DNA of 64,000 nt. It comes from Dyadobacter luteus. GTDB taxonomy: Bacteria > Bacteroidota > Bacteroidia > Cytophagales > Spirosomataceae. The notes beneath the pieces are model-generated. The model worked only from the letters and a program-made list of their open reading frames with translations. It ran no database searches and was not told where the DNA came from. The stretch spans positions 1-64,000 of the forward strand of contig NZ_QNUL01000030.1 of assembly GCF_003383615.1 (NCBI RefSeq). The letters are read 5' to 3'. The position numbers and the translations under genes are program-made. Shown here one piece after another: positions 19,097 to 28,073 of this stretch; the first letter of the stretch is position 1, and every line of letters starts with the position of its first letter.

Positions 19097-20035
19097 TCAT
19101 CTTCCCTTATTACCGGATGCAGTATCTGCTTCTTTCTTTCCGGTAGATTTTTCAATGACCTTCCGCTCTTTCAGATCATATTTTTGTCCTTCATGTAAAA
19201 AGAAAAAAGGGCCACTGCTTGCTGTGTTTACTTCTTTGCCATCCACTACATGCGGAATTCCCTGGCCTACAATTGTATTGTAATCATAAACAGCCACATA
19301 GGAACGCCCCACCACCTAAAACGTATCCTTCTGTACTACAATCGCAGTCGCTTCATCCAGACCAATCCCGATGTATTCCGGCGCATTTTTCACAAAATCC
19401 ACCAGATCAAATTGCCGGTTTCTACGCAGCAAATGCTGATCGATCACCGAATTCTTTAAAAATGCCAAACCTTGTGTATGATCTCCAACAAGAATCTGAG
19501 CACCGCGGGTATCGCCGCGCCATAGAAATGATCCCTGTATACTCGCTCCGGCTGACGTTCCTGAGATAACCCCTCCCCTGCTCAGCAAATCCTGAAATGC
19601 CTTGTGCGTGAGGGTATTCAGAAATGAATCGGCTATGCGCCACTGCCGACCTCCGGCAATGTATACGCCAGTCGCCTTTTTTAGCGGCTCCACAAATTTC
19701 TCGCTGTTCGCTTCCAGCAGATCGTTGGTATGAAGCAAGGTTACATCCTGAATGCCGGTTTCTTTTTTCACCAATTCCACCGAAGCAGTATTAAACGCTG
19801 CTGAATCTCCGCTGGCCGCAGTAATTACTACAATTTTAGCTTTTTGCTTTCCACCAGCCAATTCCGTAAACCTCTTCCAGATCTCCAGCGTTGCCCCTCC
19901 TCCGCCGATGATAATCAGTGATCCGTTTTCCGGGCCGTGTCTGGTTGTCGGACTTTTACCAATTGTGATTGGTGTTTGCGCTTGCGCACTACCTGTTACG
20001 ACCGTCAGAATAAACAGAATTAGAAATTTTCTCAT
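19097..20035 (-). pseudogene. Cyanophycinase-like S51 peptidase interrupted by an in-frame TAG
   Basis: The frame starts at ATG 20035 with a signal peptide (MRKFLILFILTVVTGSAQAQ) and encodes a peptidase S51 domain: GSLIIIGGGGATLEIW, AGGRQWRIADS and the nucleophile motif GTSAGAS with Ser161. It stops at a TAG at 19316-19318, after AIVVQKDTF. The same frame continues without a break for 72 codons (VVGRSYVAVYDYNTI onward) to the stop at 19097. That continuation is the normal C-terminal strand of this family, so one nonsense change (a GAG or similar codon becoming TAG) splits the gene. It may be a true pseudogene, a truncated but active enzyme since the catalytic core precedes the stop, or a sequencing error. 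Intact members cleave cyanophycin or related dipeptides. Confidence 0.75.
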
Positions 20036-20071
20036 GAACTTTATTTCGCTGTACATCAAATGTGCTTTCTG

Positions 20072-20079
20072 CAAAGATA
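20072..20079 (-). promoter_or_regulatory. Putative -7 element of the cyanophycinase-like gene
   Basis: TATCTTTG on the minus strand fits TAnnTTTG and lies 37 bp before the start codon, in the 61-bp gap after the upstream gene. No -33 TTTG is seen at the usual distance. Confidence 0.3.
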
Positions 20080-20096
20080 CTTCCGGAAGTAATCAC

Positions 20097-20702
20097 TTAC
20101 CTCGCCGCCAGCCGCACATCGCGTTTTACAATCCTGACCTTTACGCCTGACAACTCTGTCTGTACTTCCTGACAGTCACCACTTGTGTAGGAATAAATAC
20201 TCTGTTTCCCATTTGGCAAACTGATCGCGTAGCGACTTTCACCGACTTTTCTGAGCGCACAAAGTTTCCCGTAGCGTTCGGAATAGACCGTCTCCAAATC
20301 GACAGGTTCCTGATAATACAAGTTGGTAATGGTAGTGGCAATATGTTGAGTCAAATGTCTGGATGCTCTCTCTTCTCCGGAGAAATCTACCTTGTAGTTT
20401 TTATTTGCGACAAAAGTAGTGACAGTTTGCTGCTTTCTTTTTCCATTGACATGGTGTTCTGTCACCGAATTTCTGAGTGCGCCATCAGAGAAATTATTTT
20501 CACTGAAAAATGTGCCGGAATAAAACGGGACCTTGAATTCAGCTTCAATGCGCTGCTTTTTTACGTCATTCTGAAAGTGGTATACTTTTACTCCGCCGAT
20601 AGTATGACCTGCCACGATTACATCGTAGTGTACTACCTGCGAGAACGAGAAAGCCGGCACAGCCAAAAGCCACCACAGTATTATTCCGGTTCGGATTTTC
20701 AT
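20097..20702 (-). CDS. Secreted protein of unknown function, DUF6134-like
   Basis: A 201-residue exported protein: signal peptide to about residue 22 (PAFSFSQ), then a beta-rich domain beginning VVHYDVIVAGHTIGGVKVYH. The opening strand and overall pattern resemble the Bacteroidota family DUF6134; I am recalling this family and could not test it. No catalytic motif is recognisable. It lies 23 bp downstream of the sterol-desaturase-type gene on the same strand and 61 bp upstream of the cyanophycinase-like gene, so the three may be cotranscribed. Confidence 0.65.
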   Translation of the reverse strand: MKIRTGIILWWLLAVPAFSFSQVVHYDVIVAGHTIGGVKVYHFQNDVKKQRIEAEFKVPFYSGTFFSENNFSDGALRNSVTEHHVNGKRKQQTVTTFVANKNYKVDFSGEERASRHLTQHIATTITNLYYQEPVDLETVYSERYGKLCALRKVGESRYAISLPNGKQSIYSYTSGDCQEVQTELSGVKVRIVKRDVRLAAR

Positions 20703-20725
20703 AGAAGTAATTTCTGAGGTTTCAG

Positions 20726-21556
20726 TTATTCTGATAATTCGCTGCGGTGATCTTTCGACTTAAAGAGCGGATAGCCCAATTGTACGTACCAGGGCTCTTC
20801 GTGGTAATCTTCCAGACCAATATGTTCCGAAAACTCCCGGGTAATTTTTCCGGTTCCGAATAGCATATCCCAGATAAAGAACATATTACCATAATTTCCA
20901 TTGATTACACCAATACCATCTACATCAGTAGCGGCATGGTGCGCATGGTGTGTGGCCGGTGTGGAAATCGTTCTTTCCACGACCCACATAACCGGATGAA
21001 GCCACTTGATTTTATACAAAGGTTTATCCCATCTGATACTGGAATGTGCTGAAATACCAATCAGCGCCTTGAAAAAATAACCGATGATAAATGCCTGACC
21101 GAATCCAAGAAAAATAAGAACGGTAGAAACTATACGTGAAGGAAACAACAGCAGATATAACCAGGAATTACGTCCCGTCAGAAACACGCTCATTTCCGGC
21201 GCAGTATGATGAACCCGATGTGCTTTCCACAGCCAGGTGTACGTATGCGCTGCGCGATGCCACCAGTATTGTGTGAAGTCTTCCAGCAGGCAGGTTATTA
21301 TAATTGCTGCCCAAAGTGGCACAGATTCAAATACATTATAATAATCAGGGAAGAAATAATTTAACACGTAAGCAGTCAGCAGGAAACTGATGGGACGTGT
21401 GATTGTACTAGAAAGGAACAGACCTGCAATGTTGATATACCATTCATTTTGCGACCATTTGCCGCTTTTGTACAAACCTGTAAAAAATTCTGCAAGACTG
21501 ATCACTACAAAAAGAATCAGTATTTCGTAATAGACGAGGCTTTCTGTAAATCGCAT
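20726..21556 (-). CDS. Sterol desaturase / fatty acid hydroxylase family protein
   Basis: A 276-residue integral membrane di-iron enzyme. After four hydrophobic helices it shows the histidine clusters of the fatty acid hydroxylase superfamily: HRAAH (H-x3-H), HRVHH (H-x2-HH), and ATHHAHH near the C terminus. Family members hydroxylate or desaturate lipids such as sterols, carotenoids or ether lipids using O2. I chose ATG 21556 because the first helix begins shortly after it; an upstream in-frame start adds a serine-rich, unlikely leader. Lipid substrate unknown. The 350 bp upstream (21557-21906) hold no recognisable gene. Confidence 0.88.
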   Translation of the reverse strand: MRFTESLVYYEILILFVVISLAEFFTGLYKSGKWSQNEWYINIAGLFLSSTITRPISFLLTAYVLNYFFPDYYNVFESVPLWAAIIITCLLEDFTQYWWHRAAHTYTWLWKAHRVHHTAPEMSVFLTGRNSWLYLLLFPSRIVSTVLIFLGFGQAFIIGYFFKALIGISAHSSIRWDKPLYKIKWLHPVMWVVERTISTPATHHAHHAATDVDGIGVINGNYGNMFFIWDMLFGTGKITREFSEHIGLEDYHEEPWYVQLGYPLFKSKDHRSELSE

Positions 21557-21906
21557 AACGATACAAATTTTTGAGTAAAAAGAAGAAGATGATGATGGGA
21601 TAGACAAGGGAAGTCTACCCCTGACAGCAGTCCGCCGAAGAGAAATAATTTACCACCAAAATTTCAAATGGCGGAACTGAACCGTCTGAGGAATGTGAGT
21701 CCGGAAGAATATCCGGGAAGGTGTGTATCAACAACAACAGGATGACCGTTGCCTAAATGCCAGTGATTTTAAATTGCCTTTGAGGCTCTTCTGCCGGGAT
21801 GTCAACAATGTTGGTTTCATAGATTCGAGCAGTTAGCGGATAGCTTTTAATGCTTAGCTTAAAACGTACAATTATGAATAGCTAAAAAGACGTATATTGT
21901 AAAGAG

Positions 21907-22929
21907 TTATTTTGATGATTTAGTAGCGGAAGTTGTTTTGCTATTCAGCAATTCTTCCAGTGTTTTATGTAAATCCTCACCTTTCAGGTTTCTTGCAACA
22001 ATTTTCCCTTGCGGATCTAAAAGGAAATTGGCAGGTATTGCACGTACACCGTATAGTGCCGCAGGTTCGCTATGCCAGTACTTCAGATCTGATACCTGGG
22101 TCCAGTTCAGGCCATCCTTTTCAACTGCCTTTTGCCAGGCTTCCTTAGTCTTATCAAGCGAGACACCGAATACATCGAAGCCCTTGTCTTTAAACTTCTC
22201 ATAGGCGCTTACCACATTAGGATTTTCCTTACGACAAGGTCCGCACCATGCAGCCCAAAAATCGACCAACACGTATTTACCGTAATGATCTGATAACTTC
22301 ACAGGCTTGCCATTCAGGTCGTTAGCGGTGAAATCAGGAGCCTGCTTTCCAATAGCTACCTTATCCAGGGTTACAACCAAATCTTTGAGTGTGTGTACAT
22401 ATGCTGTCTTATGCAATGATGGATCAAGCAAGGCAATGTTTTGCTGAATCTGTTCAGGTGTGAGCCGGTATGCAAAGTTGCGGTAAAGTACATAGGCTGA
22501 GACAATTGATTTGGGATTTGTTTTGATAAACTCATCAATTTTCAGATCCCTGGTTTTCTTATACTGCTCAAATAAATCCTGAGCTGGCGACCCGCTCACC
22601 ATACTGTTTTTGTAATACGCCGCCGTATCCAGAGAGACTGTTACCTTATTCGTATTTTCTAAAAACAGAAACAATGGTGCGCTCTTGCTATTGATCGTAA
22701 GACCATATAATTCAGGCAATTCCACAGATGACTTAAGCTGAAACTTACCGCCTTTAATGGCTACCGAATCAACTGAATAAAAGATCTTCTCTTTGAACTT
22801 TTGCAAATAGACATAACCGGATTGTACACCCGGCACCGTGCCTTCGATAGTAACCTGCGCAGGTTTGTTCTGTGCTAAAAGTGTCTGCCCTGCAAATAGT
22901 GCCGCTGCCAGAAAAATACGTGATTTCAT
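21907..22929 (-). CDS. TlpA-like thiol-disulfide oxidoreductase with DUF4369-type N domain
   Basis: A 340-residue exported protein. A signal peptide (to LLAQ, residue 19) is followed by a beta-sandwich domain of the DUF4369 type (about 25-110; VTIEGTVPGVQSGYVYLQKF), a helical linker, and a thioredoxin domain from about 195 with the redox motif WAAWCGPCRKEN near residue 230. The cis-Pro segment VRAIPANFLLDPQGKIV is present. It should act in the periplasm in reducing or exchanging disulfides; family members are often linked to cytochrome c maturation, but no such genes are nearby. It diverges from the susC gene across a 404-bp region with its own well-formed promoter. Confidence 0.9.
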   Translation of the reverse strand: MKSRIFLAAALFAGQTLLAQNKPAQVTIEGTVPGVQSGYVYLQKFKEKIFYSVDSVAIKGGKFQLKSSVELPELYGLTINSKSAPLFLFLENTNKVTVSLDTAAYYKNSMVSGSPAQDLFEQYKKTRDLKIDEFIKTNPKSIVSAYVLYRNFAYRLTPEQIQQNIALLDPSLHKTAYVHTLKDLVVTLDKVAIGKQAPDFTANDLNGKPVKLSDHYGKYVLVDFWAAWCGPCRKENPNVVSAYEKFKDKGFDVFGVSLDKTKEAWQKAVEKDGLNWTQVSDLKYWHSEPAALYGVRAIPANFLLDPQGKIVARNLKGEDLHKTLEELLNSKTTSATKSSK

Positions 22930-22938
22930 ATTTATTAG

Positions 22939-22953
22939 TCTATCAATATTATA
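22939..22953. repeat. 15-nt direct repeat, copy 1 (tlpA-like leader)
   Basis: TCTATCAATATTATA occurs here, between the promoter and start of the tlpA-like gene, and again exactly at 23121-23135 on the susC side of the same divergent region. This copy is followed by GA, so TCTAT and ATAGA make a short inverted repeat. Confidence 0.5.
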
Positions 22954-22964
22954 GATTTAATAGA

Positions 22965-22995
22965 CAAAAGTATTCAGTCTCCGTTGCACTTACAA
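22965..22995 (-). promoter_or_regulatory. Promoter of the tlpA-like gene
   Basis: Minus strand: TTG (22995-22993), 20 nt, then TACTTTTG (22972-22965), matching the Bacteroidota TTG/TAnnTTTG pattern. Predicted transcription starts about 30 bp before the start codon at 22929. Confidence 0.6.
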
Positions 22996-23120
22996 GTGTC
23001 AGACTGAAATTTCGGGTTACGTACCTAAAAAAATGGCTCAAACCAGGCACAAATCATAACCTTACCATTATGCTCCTTAAATGTAACAAATATAAATTTT
23101 CATAGTTACCATTTAATATA

Positions 23121-23135
23121 TCTATCAATATTATA
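23121..23135. repeat. 15-nt direct repeat, copy 2 (upstream of susC)
   Basis: Exact second copy of TCTATCAATATTATA (first at 22939-22953), 182 bp away in the same orientation and about 200 bp before susC. A shared regulator of the two divergent genes is possible; low sequence complexity is a caution. Confidence 0.5.
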
Positions 23136-23244
23136 CTGATTTTTAAAGTTTTGGATTAAAAATTTGGAACATCGTATTTTTACCCACTAAGTTTATAGAC
23201 TTTATATAGTTAATCATTCAAATCTTTTCTCCGACGAATTTCCT

Positions 23245-23250
23245 AGGAGG
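23245..23250 (+). promoter_or_regulatory. Consensus Shine-Dalgarno before an upstream susC start
   Basis: AGGAGG lies 8 nt before the ATG at 23259. Such a strong ribosome site is unusual in Bacteroidota. It favours translation from 23259, which adds 25 residues before the normal signal-peptide start at 23334. Confidence 0.55.
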
Positions 23251-23258
23251 TATTACAT

Positions 23259-26200
23259 ATGACCTCAGGAAATCTCCAACACGGGAGCTATAGAAAGCTG
23301 CATAACATTTACAACTTAACAAATTCCGAATTTATGAAACACAAGTACTTTGCAACACTCCTCTATGTTGTGTTTTCTCTTCAAACTCTACTGTCTGTAG
23401 CGCAGGATCGTACTGTGACCGGTACGGTACGCGATAAGTCCTCAGGTGACGGCTTACCAGGCGTATCGCTGATTATTAAAGGCAGTAACAACGGTACTAT
23501 TACAGATCAGGATGGCAAGTTTTCGATCAGTGCTCCTTCGGGAGGTATCCTGGTAGTCTCCTTTGTTGGTTTCAATAGTGTGGAACAACCTCTTAACAAT
23601 AGCAATTCCTATAATATTGACCTTGCTGCTGACACGCGCCAGTTGAGCGAAATCATTGTGGTTGGCTACGGAACGCAAACCAAAGCCGAATTTACAGGAT
23701 CGGCTGCCCGTATTACCGGAACTGCGGTAAAGGATATTCCCGTACAAAGTTTTGATCAGGCACTGGCCGGCAGAGCAGCTGGTGTGAGTATTGCACAGCC
23801 CAATGGTGTTCTGAACAACCCGCCAATCATTCGTATACGAGGCATCAACTCTATATCATTGAGCTCCTACCCCCTTATTGTTGTGGACGGTATACCCATT
23901 AACACCGGAAACGTATCGGCAGATGCCAACGTAGTCAACAATCCGCTTGGTGATATCAATCCGGCTGATATTGAATCCATTGATGTTTTAAAAGATGCCG
24001 CCTCTACCTCTATCTATGGCTCGCGTGCTGCTGCCGGAGTTCTTTTGATCACCACCAAAAGAGGAAAAGAAGGTAAAGTAAAAGTGAGCTACGAAGGATG
24101 GACAGGTTTCAGTACAGCAACGCGTCTGCCGAAGCTCCTGAATTCCACTCAATTTGTGGCCATCAAAAATGAAGCAGTACTCAATTCCAGAATACTTGCA
24201 GGTACAAGTCAGGAAGGATATGAAACTTTTTTCCCATCCAACAATGCCGACGGCTCCCTTGTTGACACCAGATGGTATGATTACCTGTATCGAACGGGTG
24301 TTTCGCACAACCACAACGTAAGCATCACCGGCGGCAGCAAATCCACCAGTTACTTTTTCTCAACCAACTTCTCAGATCAGAAAGGCTTTTTGATTGATAA
24401 TGATTTCAAAAGAAAGGCAGTACGCTTCAATATTGACCATGAAGTAAACAGCCGTCTGAAACTGAGAGCAAGCATCAATTACAACACCACCTTTAACAAG
24501 TCCCCGAATTCCGGTTCCTTACCAAACAACGCCCAACTGATCGTTGGTGCTGCACGTATGGCGCTCACATTGGCTCCGAACGTGGCTCCTTATAATGCAG
24601 ATGGCAGCTACAATATCACACCAACGGGACAAATCGGCAATGGAAACAATAAGATTGTCAGCAGTTACTACAATCCGGTTTCACTTTTGGCACTAAGCCG
24701 TTATACTTCAGAGAATGACAGAATTATAGGAAGTTTTGGTGCTACGTTGAAATTGCTCAAAGGGCTTGACCTGACCACTACTTATGCCATTGACCGACTA
24801 AGAACAGAAAACGTCGCTTTTCTAAGTCCTGAAAACGGGTCGTCGTCCAGCACGAAGGGACAAGGCAGCAACGTAACAGGGCTACGTAACAACTGGAACT
24901 GGACCAGTACGCTGAATTACGACAGACGATCGGGTAAACATCACCTCGCATTACTGGCAGGTTATGATGTTCAAAAATTTGAAAATTCCTCATGGGGAGC
25001 ATACGTTACGCAGGCGGCAGATATCTACTTCAACGATTACCAGGGAAGCTGGGGGGTGATCAACCCTACGGGAAACTCCCTGGAGGCAAAAGCGTACCTG
25101 TCCTACTTCGGAAGACTTAACTATGATTTGAACGACCGTTATTTCTTCACTGCCAACTTTAGAAGAGATGGAAACTCTGCTCTTGGAATTGAAAACAAAT
25201 TCGGAAATTTCGGTGGTGTGTCTGCCGGCTGGGCTTTGTCCGAAGAATCATTCTTCAAAGATGCTGCAATTTCCTCCACACTAAATTCTGTTAAATTCAG
25301 AGCAAGCTGGGGACGGGTTGGAAACGGGAATCTGAGCAATGCCTATGGTTCTCAGGAATTGTATGCTGCATCGCTGTACGGTAGTGCTGCCACCTGGGCG
25401 ATCAGCCAGGCTGGCAACCCGCGCCTTGGATGGGAAACCAGTGAGCAGACCAACATCGGGGTTGATTTAGGCTTACTCAAAGACCGTGTTCAGGTAGAAT
25501 TGACCTGGTTCAACAATGACGTGAATGGCCTGATTCTGAACGCGCCGCAATCTCCATCAAAAGGTATTCCGGGTAACGTAATTCTTTCTAACGTAGGCTC
25601 TTTGTACAACCGTGGTATTGAGCTGGGAATCAATGCAAATATTATCCGTAAAGGTGATTTTTCATGGAATGCATCTTTCAACTATACCGGCATCCGCAAC
25701 AAAGTGACGGCGCTCGCCGACGGAAATGCTGACGTAATCGGTTCCACACACACAGCCGTGAATGCATTCAATGTGACACGTGTAGGCGAATCTGTGGGTA
25801 GTCTTTATGGTGCCAAAACGGACGGTGTAAATCCGGAAAACGGCAGAAGAATTTTCATCAATGCGAAAGGAGAAAAAGTACAGTTCAGCCATGTGGTGGG
25901 TGCCGGCGATTTCCGCTATTCGTATCTGGATGGCACAAGGGCTCCTGAAATATCGGCAGCAGATTATGACGTATTGGGCAATGCATTACCGAAGTGGTAC
26001 GGTGGTCTGGTTAATAATTTCAAATACAAACAATTTGACTTTAGCGTGAACCTGACCTACGCAGGTGGAAACTATATTATGAACGGTACAAAAGCGACAC
26101 TTCGTGACCAACGTTTTTTCAACAATTACACCGATATTCTTGACAGATGGACTACGCCGGGTCAGGTGACAGATATTCCGAGACTGGTTTACAACGACCA

Positions 26201-26492
26201 GACCTCAAACGGTAACAACGGCCCAATCTCTGCAAATGTTGAAAAAGGTGATTTCCTGCGTGTGCAAAATATCGGTTTAGGTTATACCATACCAACCGGA
26301 TTGATCAATAGAATCGGATTAGGTTCTGCACGCATTTATGGTCAGGTTTCGAATGCCTTCATATTCACCAAATATACCGGCTCTGATCCGGAATCGTCGG
26401 TGAACAGCAATTCCAATACTTCCCCTGGTGTGGAGCTTAATTCAATCGGACAGGCCCGTAATATCACTTTCGGGATCAATGTAGGATTCTAA
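23259..26492 (+). CDS. SusC/RagA family TonB-linked outer-membrane transporter (orphan pair)
   Basis: A TonB-dependent receptor of 1052 residues from the signal-peptide ATG at 23334, or 1077 from the ATG at 23259 that has a perfect ribosome site. Order: signal peptide (MKHKYFATLLYVVFSLQTLL), carboxypeptidase-regulatory-like domain (TVTGTVRDKSSGDGLPGVSL), TonB box/plug region (EIIVVGYGTQ, VPVQSFDQALAGRAAGV), and a barrel ending in an aromatic residue (INVGF). It imports a ligand captured by the lipoprotein SusD, encoded 37 bp downstream. No glycosidase, sensor or anti-sigma gene adjoins the pair, so the substrate is not indicated. The divergent neighbour is the TlpA-like gene. Confidence 0.93.
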   Translation: MTSGNLQHGSYRKLHNIYNLTNSEFMKHKYFATLLYVVFSLQTLLSVAQDRTVTGTVRDKSSGDGLPGVSLIIKGSNNGTITDQDGKFSISAPSGGILVVSFVGFNSVEQPLNNSNSYNIDLAADTRQLSEIIVVGYGTQTKAEFTGSAARITGTAVKDIPVQSFDQALAGRAAGVSIAQPNGVLNNPPIIRIRGINSISLSSYPLIVVDGIPINTGNVSADANVVNNPLGDINPADIESIDVLKDAASTSIYGSRAAAGVLLITTKRGKEGKVKVSYEGWTGFSTATRLPKLLNSTQFVAIKNEAVLNSRILAGTSQEGYETFFPSNNADGSLVDTRWYDYLYRTGVSHNHNVSITGGSKSTSYFFSTNFSDQKGFLIDNDFKRKAVRFNIDHEVNSRLKLRASINYNTTFNKSPNSGSLPNNAQLIVGAARMALTLAPNVAPYNADGSYNITPTGQIGNGNNKIVSSYYNPVSLLALSRYTSENDRIIGSFGATLKLLKGLDLTTTYAIDRLRTENVAFLSPENGSSSSTKGQGSNVTGLRNNWNWTSTLNYDRRSGKHHLALLAGYDVQKFENSSWGAYVTQAADIYFNDYQGSWGVINPTGNSLEAKAYLSYFGRLNYDLNDRYFFTANFRRDGNSALGIENKFGNFGGVSAGWALSEESFFKDAAISSTLNSVKFRASWGRVGNGNLSNAYGSQELYAASLYGSAATWAISQAGNPRLGWETSEQTNIGVDLGLLKDRVQVELTWFNNDVNGLILNAPQSPSKGIPGNVILSNVGSLYNRGIELGINANIIRKGDFSWNASFNYTGIRNKVTALADGNADVIGSTHTAVNAFNVTRVGESVGSLYGAKTDGVNPENGRRIFINAKGEKVQFSHVVGAGDFRYSYLDGTRAPEISAADYDVLGNALPKWYGGLVNNFKYKQFDFSVNLTYAGGNYIMNGTKATLRDQRFFNNYTDILDRWTTPGQVTDIPRLVYNDQTSNGNNGPISANVEKGDFLRVQNIGLGYTIPTGLINRIGLGSARIYGQVSNAFIFTKYTGSDPESSVNSNSNTSPGVELNSIGQARNITFGINVGF

Positions 26493-26529
26493 TTTAAAGA
26501 CATTATCATTTCAATATCAGCTTTATACA

Positions 26530-27978
26530 ATGAAAAAATATATCTCATATCGTCGTTTAACGGGTTATCTGGGCTTCGCAGCGCTACTAAGCTTGTCTGC
26601 TTGTGACGAAGACAAACTCCTGAATACTTCTCCTCCTACTTCGTTAAGCTCTGCTTACGTCTTTGACACGCCCGACCGCGTACTCGGGCTCGTGAATGGT
26701 ATTTACAAGGGCGTCAAAAGTGCTAACTTTTACGGCGGTCGGTACTTACTTTACCTGGATGTTCGCGGAGAGGATTTCATCAATGTGACCAGCAATGTGT
26801 ATACCGCTTACGAAAGCTGGAACAACTCCTATTCTTCAGGCTCAAATGACATTATCAGCCTCTGGGCCTCAGCTTATTCAGCCATCAATCTCTCTAATAT
26901 CCTGATTGACGGGCTTGCTAAAAATGGTACCGCCATAGATGCCACACTGGCTGCCCAATATACTGCCGAAGCCAAGTTTCTGAGAGCACTGTCCTATTAC
27001 AGTCTGGTGACTATATATGCCCGGCCGTACAACGAAAACAATGGTTCTTCACCAGCGATTCCTTTGCGGTTATCTCCGGAAACCACACCCGAAAACAATG
27101 GACTAAAAAAGAGCACTGTAGCGGAAATTTATGCACAGATTATCAAAGATCTGAATGAGGCTGAAGCAGCGCTTCCTGAAAACTACAGCACACCCTTGCT
27201 GAACACTACCCGTGCACATAAAAATACGGCACGTGCTTTAAAGACCAGAGTTTTTCTCAACCAGAAAAACTGGGATAAAGTGATAGAAGAAGCTGTGAAA
27301 ATTGTACCGCAAACTACGGCTCCGTATTCTGCCACTGCCGGCGTAAAACATCAGCTTCAGAATATATCTCAAATTTTCACCAGCGACTTCACTTCTACTG
27401 AGTCGATCCTGTCGGTTCCGTTTACTTCACTGGATTCGTACGGAGGACAGTCATCAATCGCTTACATCTACGGAGCCAATTCAGAATATTACCTGAATCC
27501 CCAGGGGATCGGAGGCGACAGCCAGTTCTCTGCTACAGACGCACGTCGTGGCCTGCTGAAGGTGACTTCCGGCAGAAGTTTTCTGACCAAATTCGGCACC
27601 GCCTCACCCTTCCTGAACTATATTCCTGTAATCAGGTATTCCGAGATTCTGTTGAACTATGCCGAGGCAACCGCCAACAAAGGGCAGCTTACACTTGCCG
27701 CGAATCTGTTAAAGGCCGTGCATGCACGCTCGGATGCGAATTACACATTTGCTGAAAGCGCTCTGGCAACCAACACAGCTCTGATTAATGCCATCTGGAA
27801 GGAACGCCGTATTGAACTTTTGGGTGAAGGTTTCCGCTCGAACGATCTGCTACGTAATAACCTTCCATTACCGGCCAAAAGCAGCTCAACACTTGTATCC
27901 GGACAGGTTTCACCGTCGGCTGAAAACTACATTTTCCCTATCAGCAATGCTGAAATCGTGACCAACAAGTTGCTGTAA
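26530..27978 (+). CDS. SusD/RagB family nutrient-binding outer-membrane lipoprotein
   Basis: A 482-residue surface lipoprotein: lipobox LSLSAC places the lipidated Cys near residue 25. The N-terminal SusD-like domain (LLNTSPPTSLSSAYVFDTPDRVLGLVNG) and the tetratricopeptide-like helical scaffold (AEAKFLRALSYYSLV; ARALKTRVFLNQKNWDKVIE) are typical, as is the C-terminal WKERRIELLGEGFRSNDLLR. It would cap the SusC barrel encoded immediately upstream and bind the substrate. A strong terminator follows 20 bp after the stop, so the transcription unit is susC-susD alone. Confidence 0.93.
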   Translation: MKKYISYRRLTGYLGFAALLSLSACDEDKLLNTSPPTSLSSAYVFDTPDRVLGLVNGIYKGVKSANFYGGRYLLYLDVRGEDFINVTSNVYTAYESWNNSYSSGSNDIISLWASAYSAINLSNILIDGLAKNGTAIDATLAAQYTAEAKFLRALSYYSLVTIYARPYNENNGSSPAIPLRLSPETTPENNGLKKSTVAEIYAQIIKDLNEAEAALPENYSTPLLNTTRAHKNTARALKTRVFLNQKNWDKVIEEAVKIVPQTTAPYSATAGVKHQLQNISQIFTSDFTSTESILSVPFTSLDSYGGQSSIAYIYGANSEYYLNPQGIGGDSQFSATDARRGLLKVTSGRSFLTKFGTASPFLNYIPVIRYSEILLNYAEATANKGQLTLAANLLKAVHARSDANYTFAESALATNTALINAIWKERRIELLGEGFRSNDLLRNNLPLPAKSSSTLVSGQVSPSAENYIFPISNAEIVTNKLL

Positions 27979-27997
27979 CTTATTTCTGAATAAGCTG

Positions 27998-28031
27998 ATC
28001 CGGCTTCGCGAAAAACGAAGCCGGATTTATT
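27998..28031 (+). terminator. Strong terminator of the susC-susD operon
   Basis: ATCCGGCTTCG (27998-28008) pairs perfectly with CGAAGCCGGAT (28016-28026) around a 7-nt loop, followed by TTTATT, 20 bp after the SusD stop. Confidence 0.85.
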
Positions 28032-28073
28032 ACCTCGTTATCTCAATCTTATTCCAATCCAAAACCATCACCT

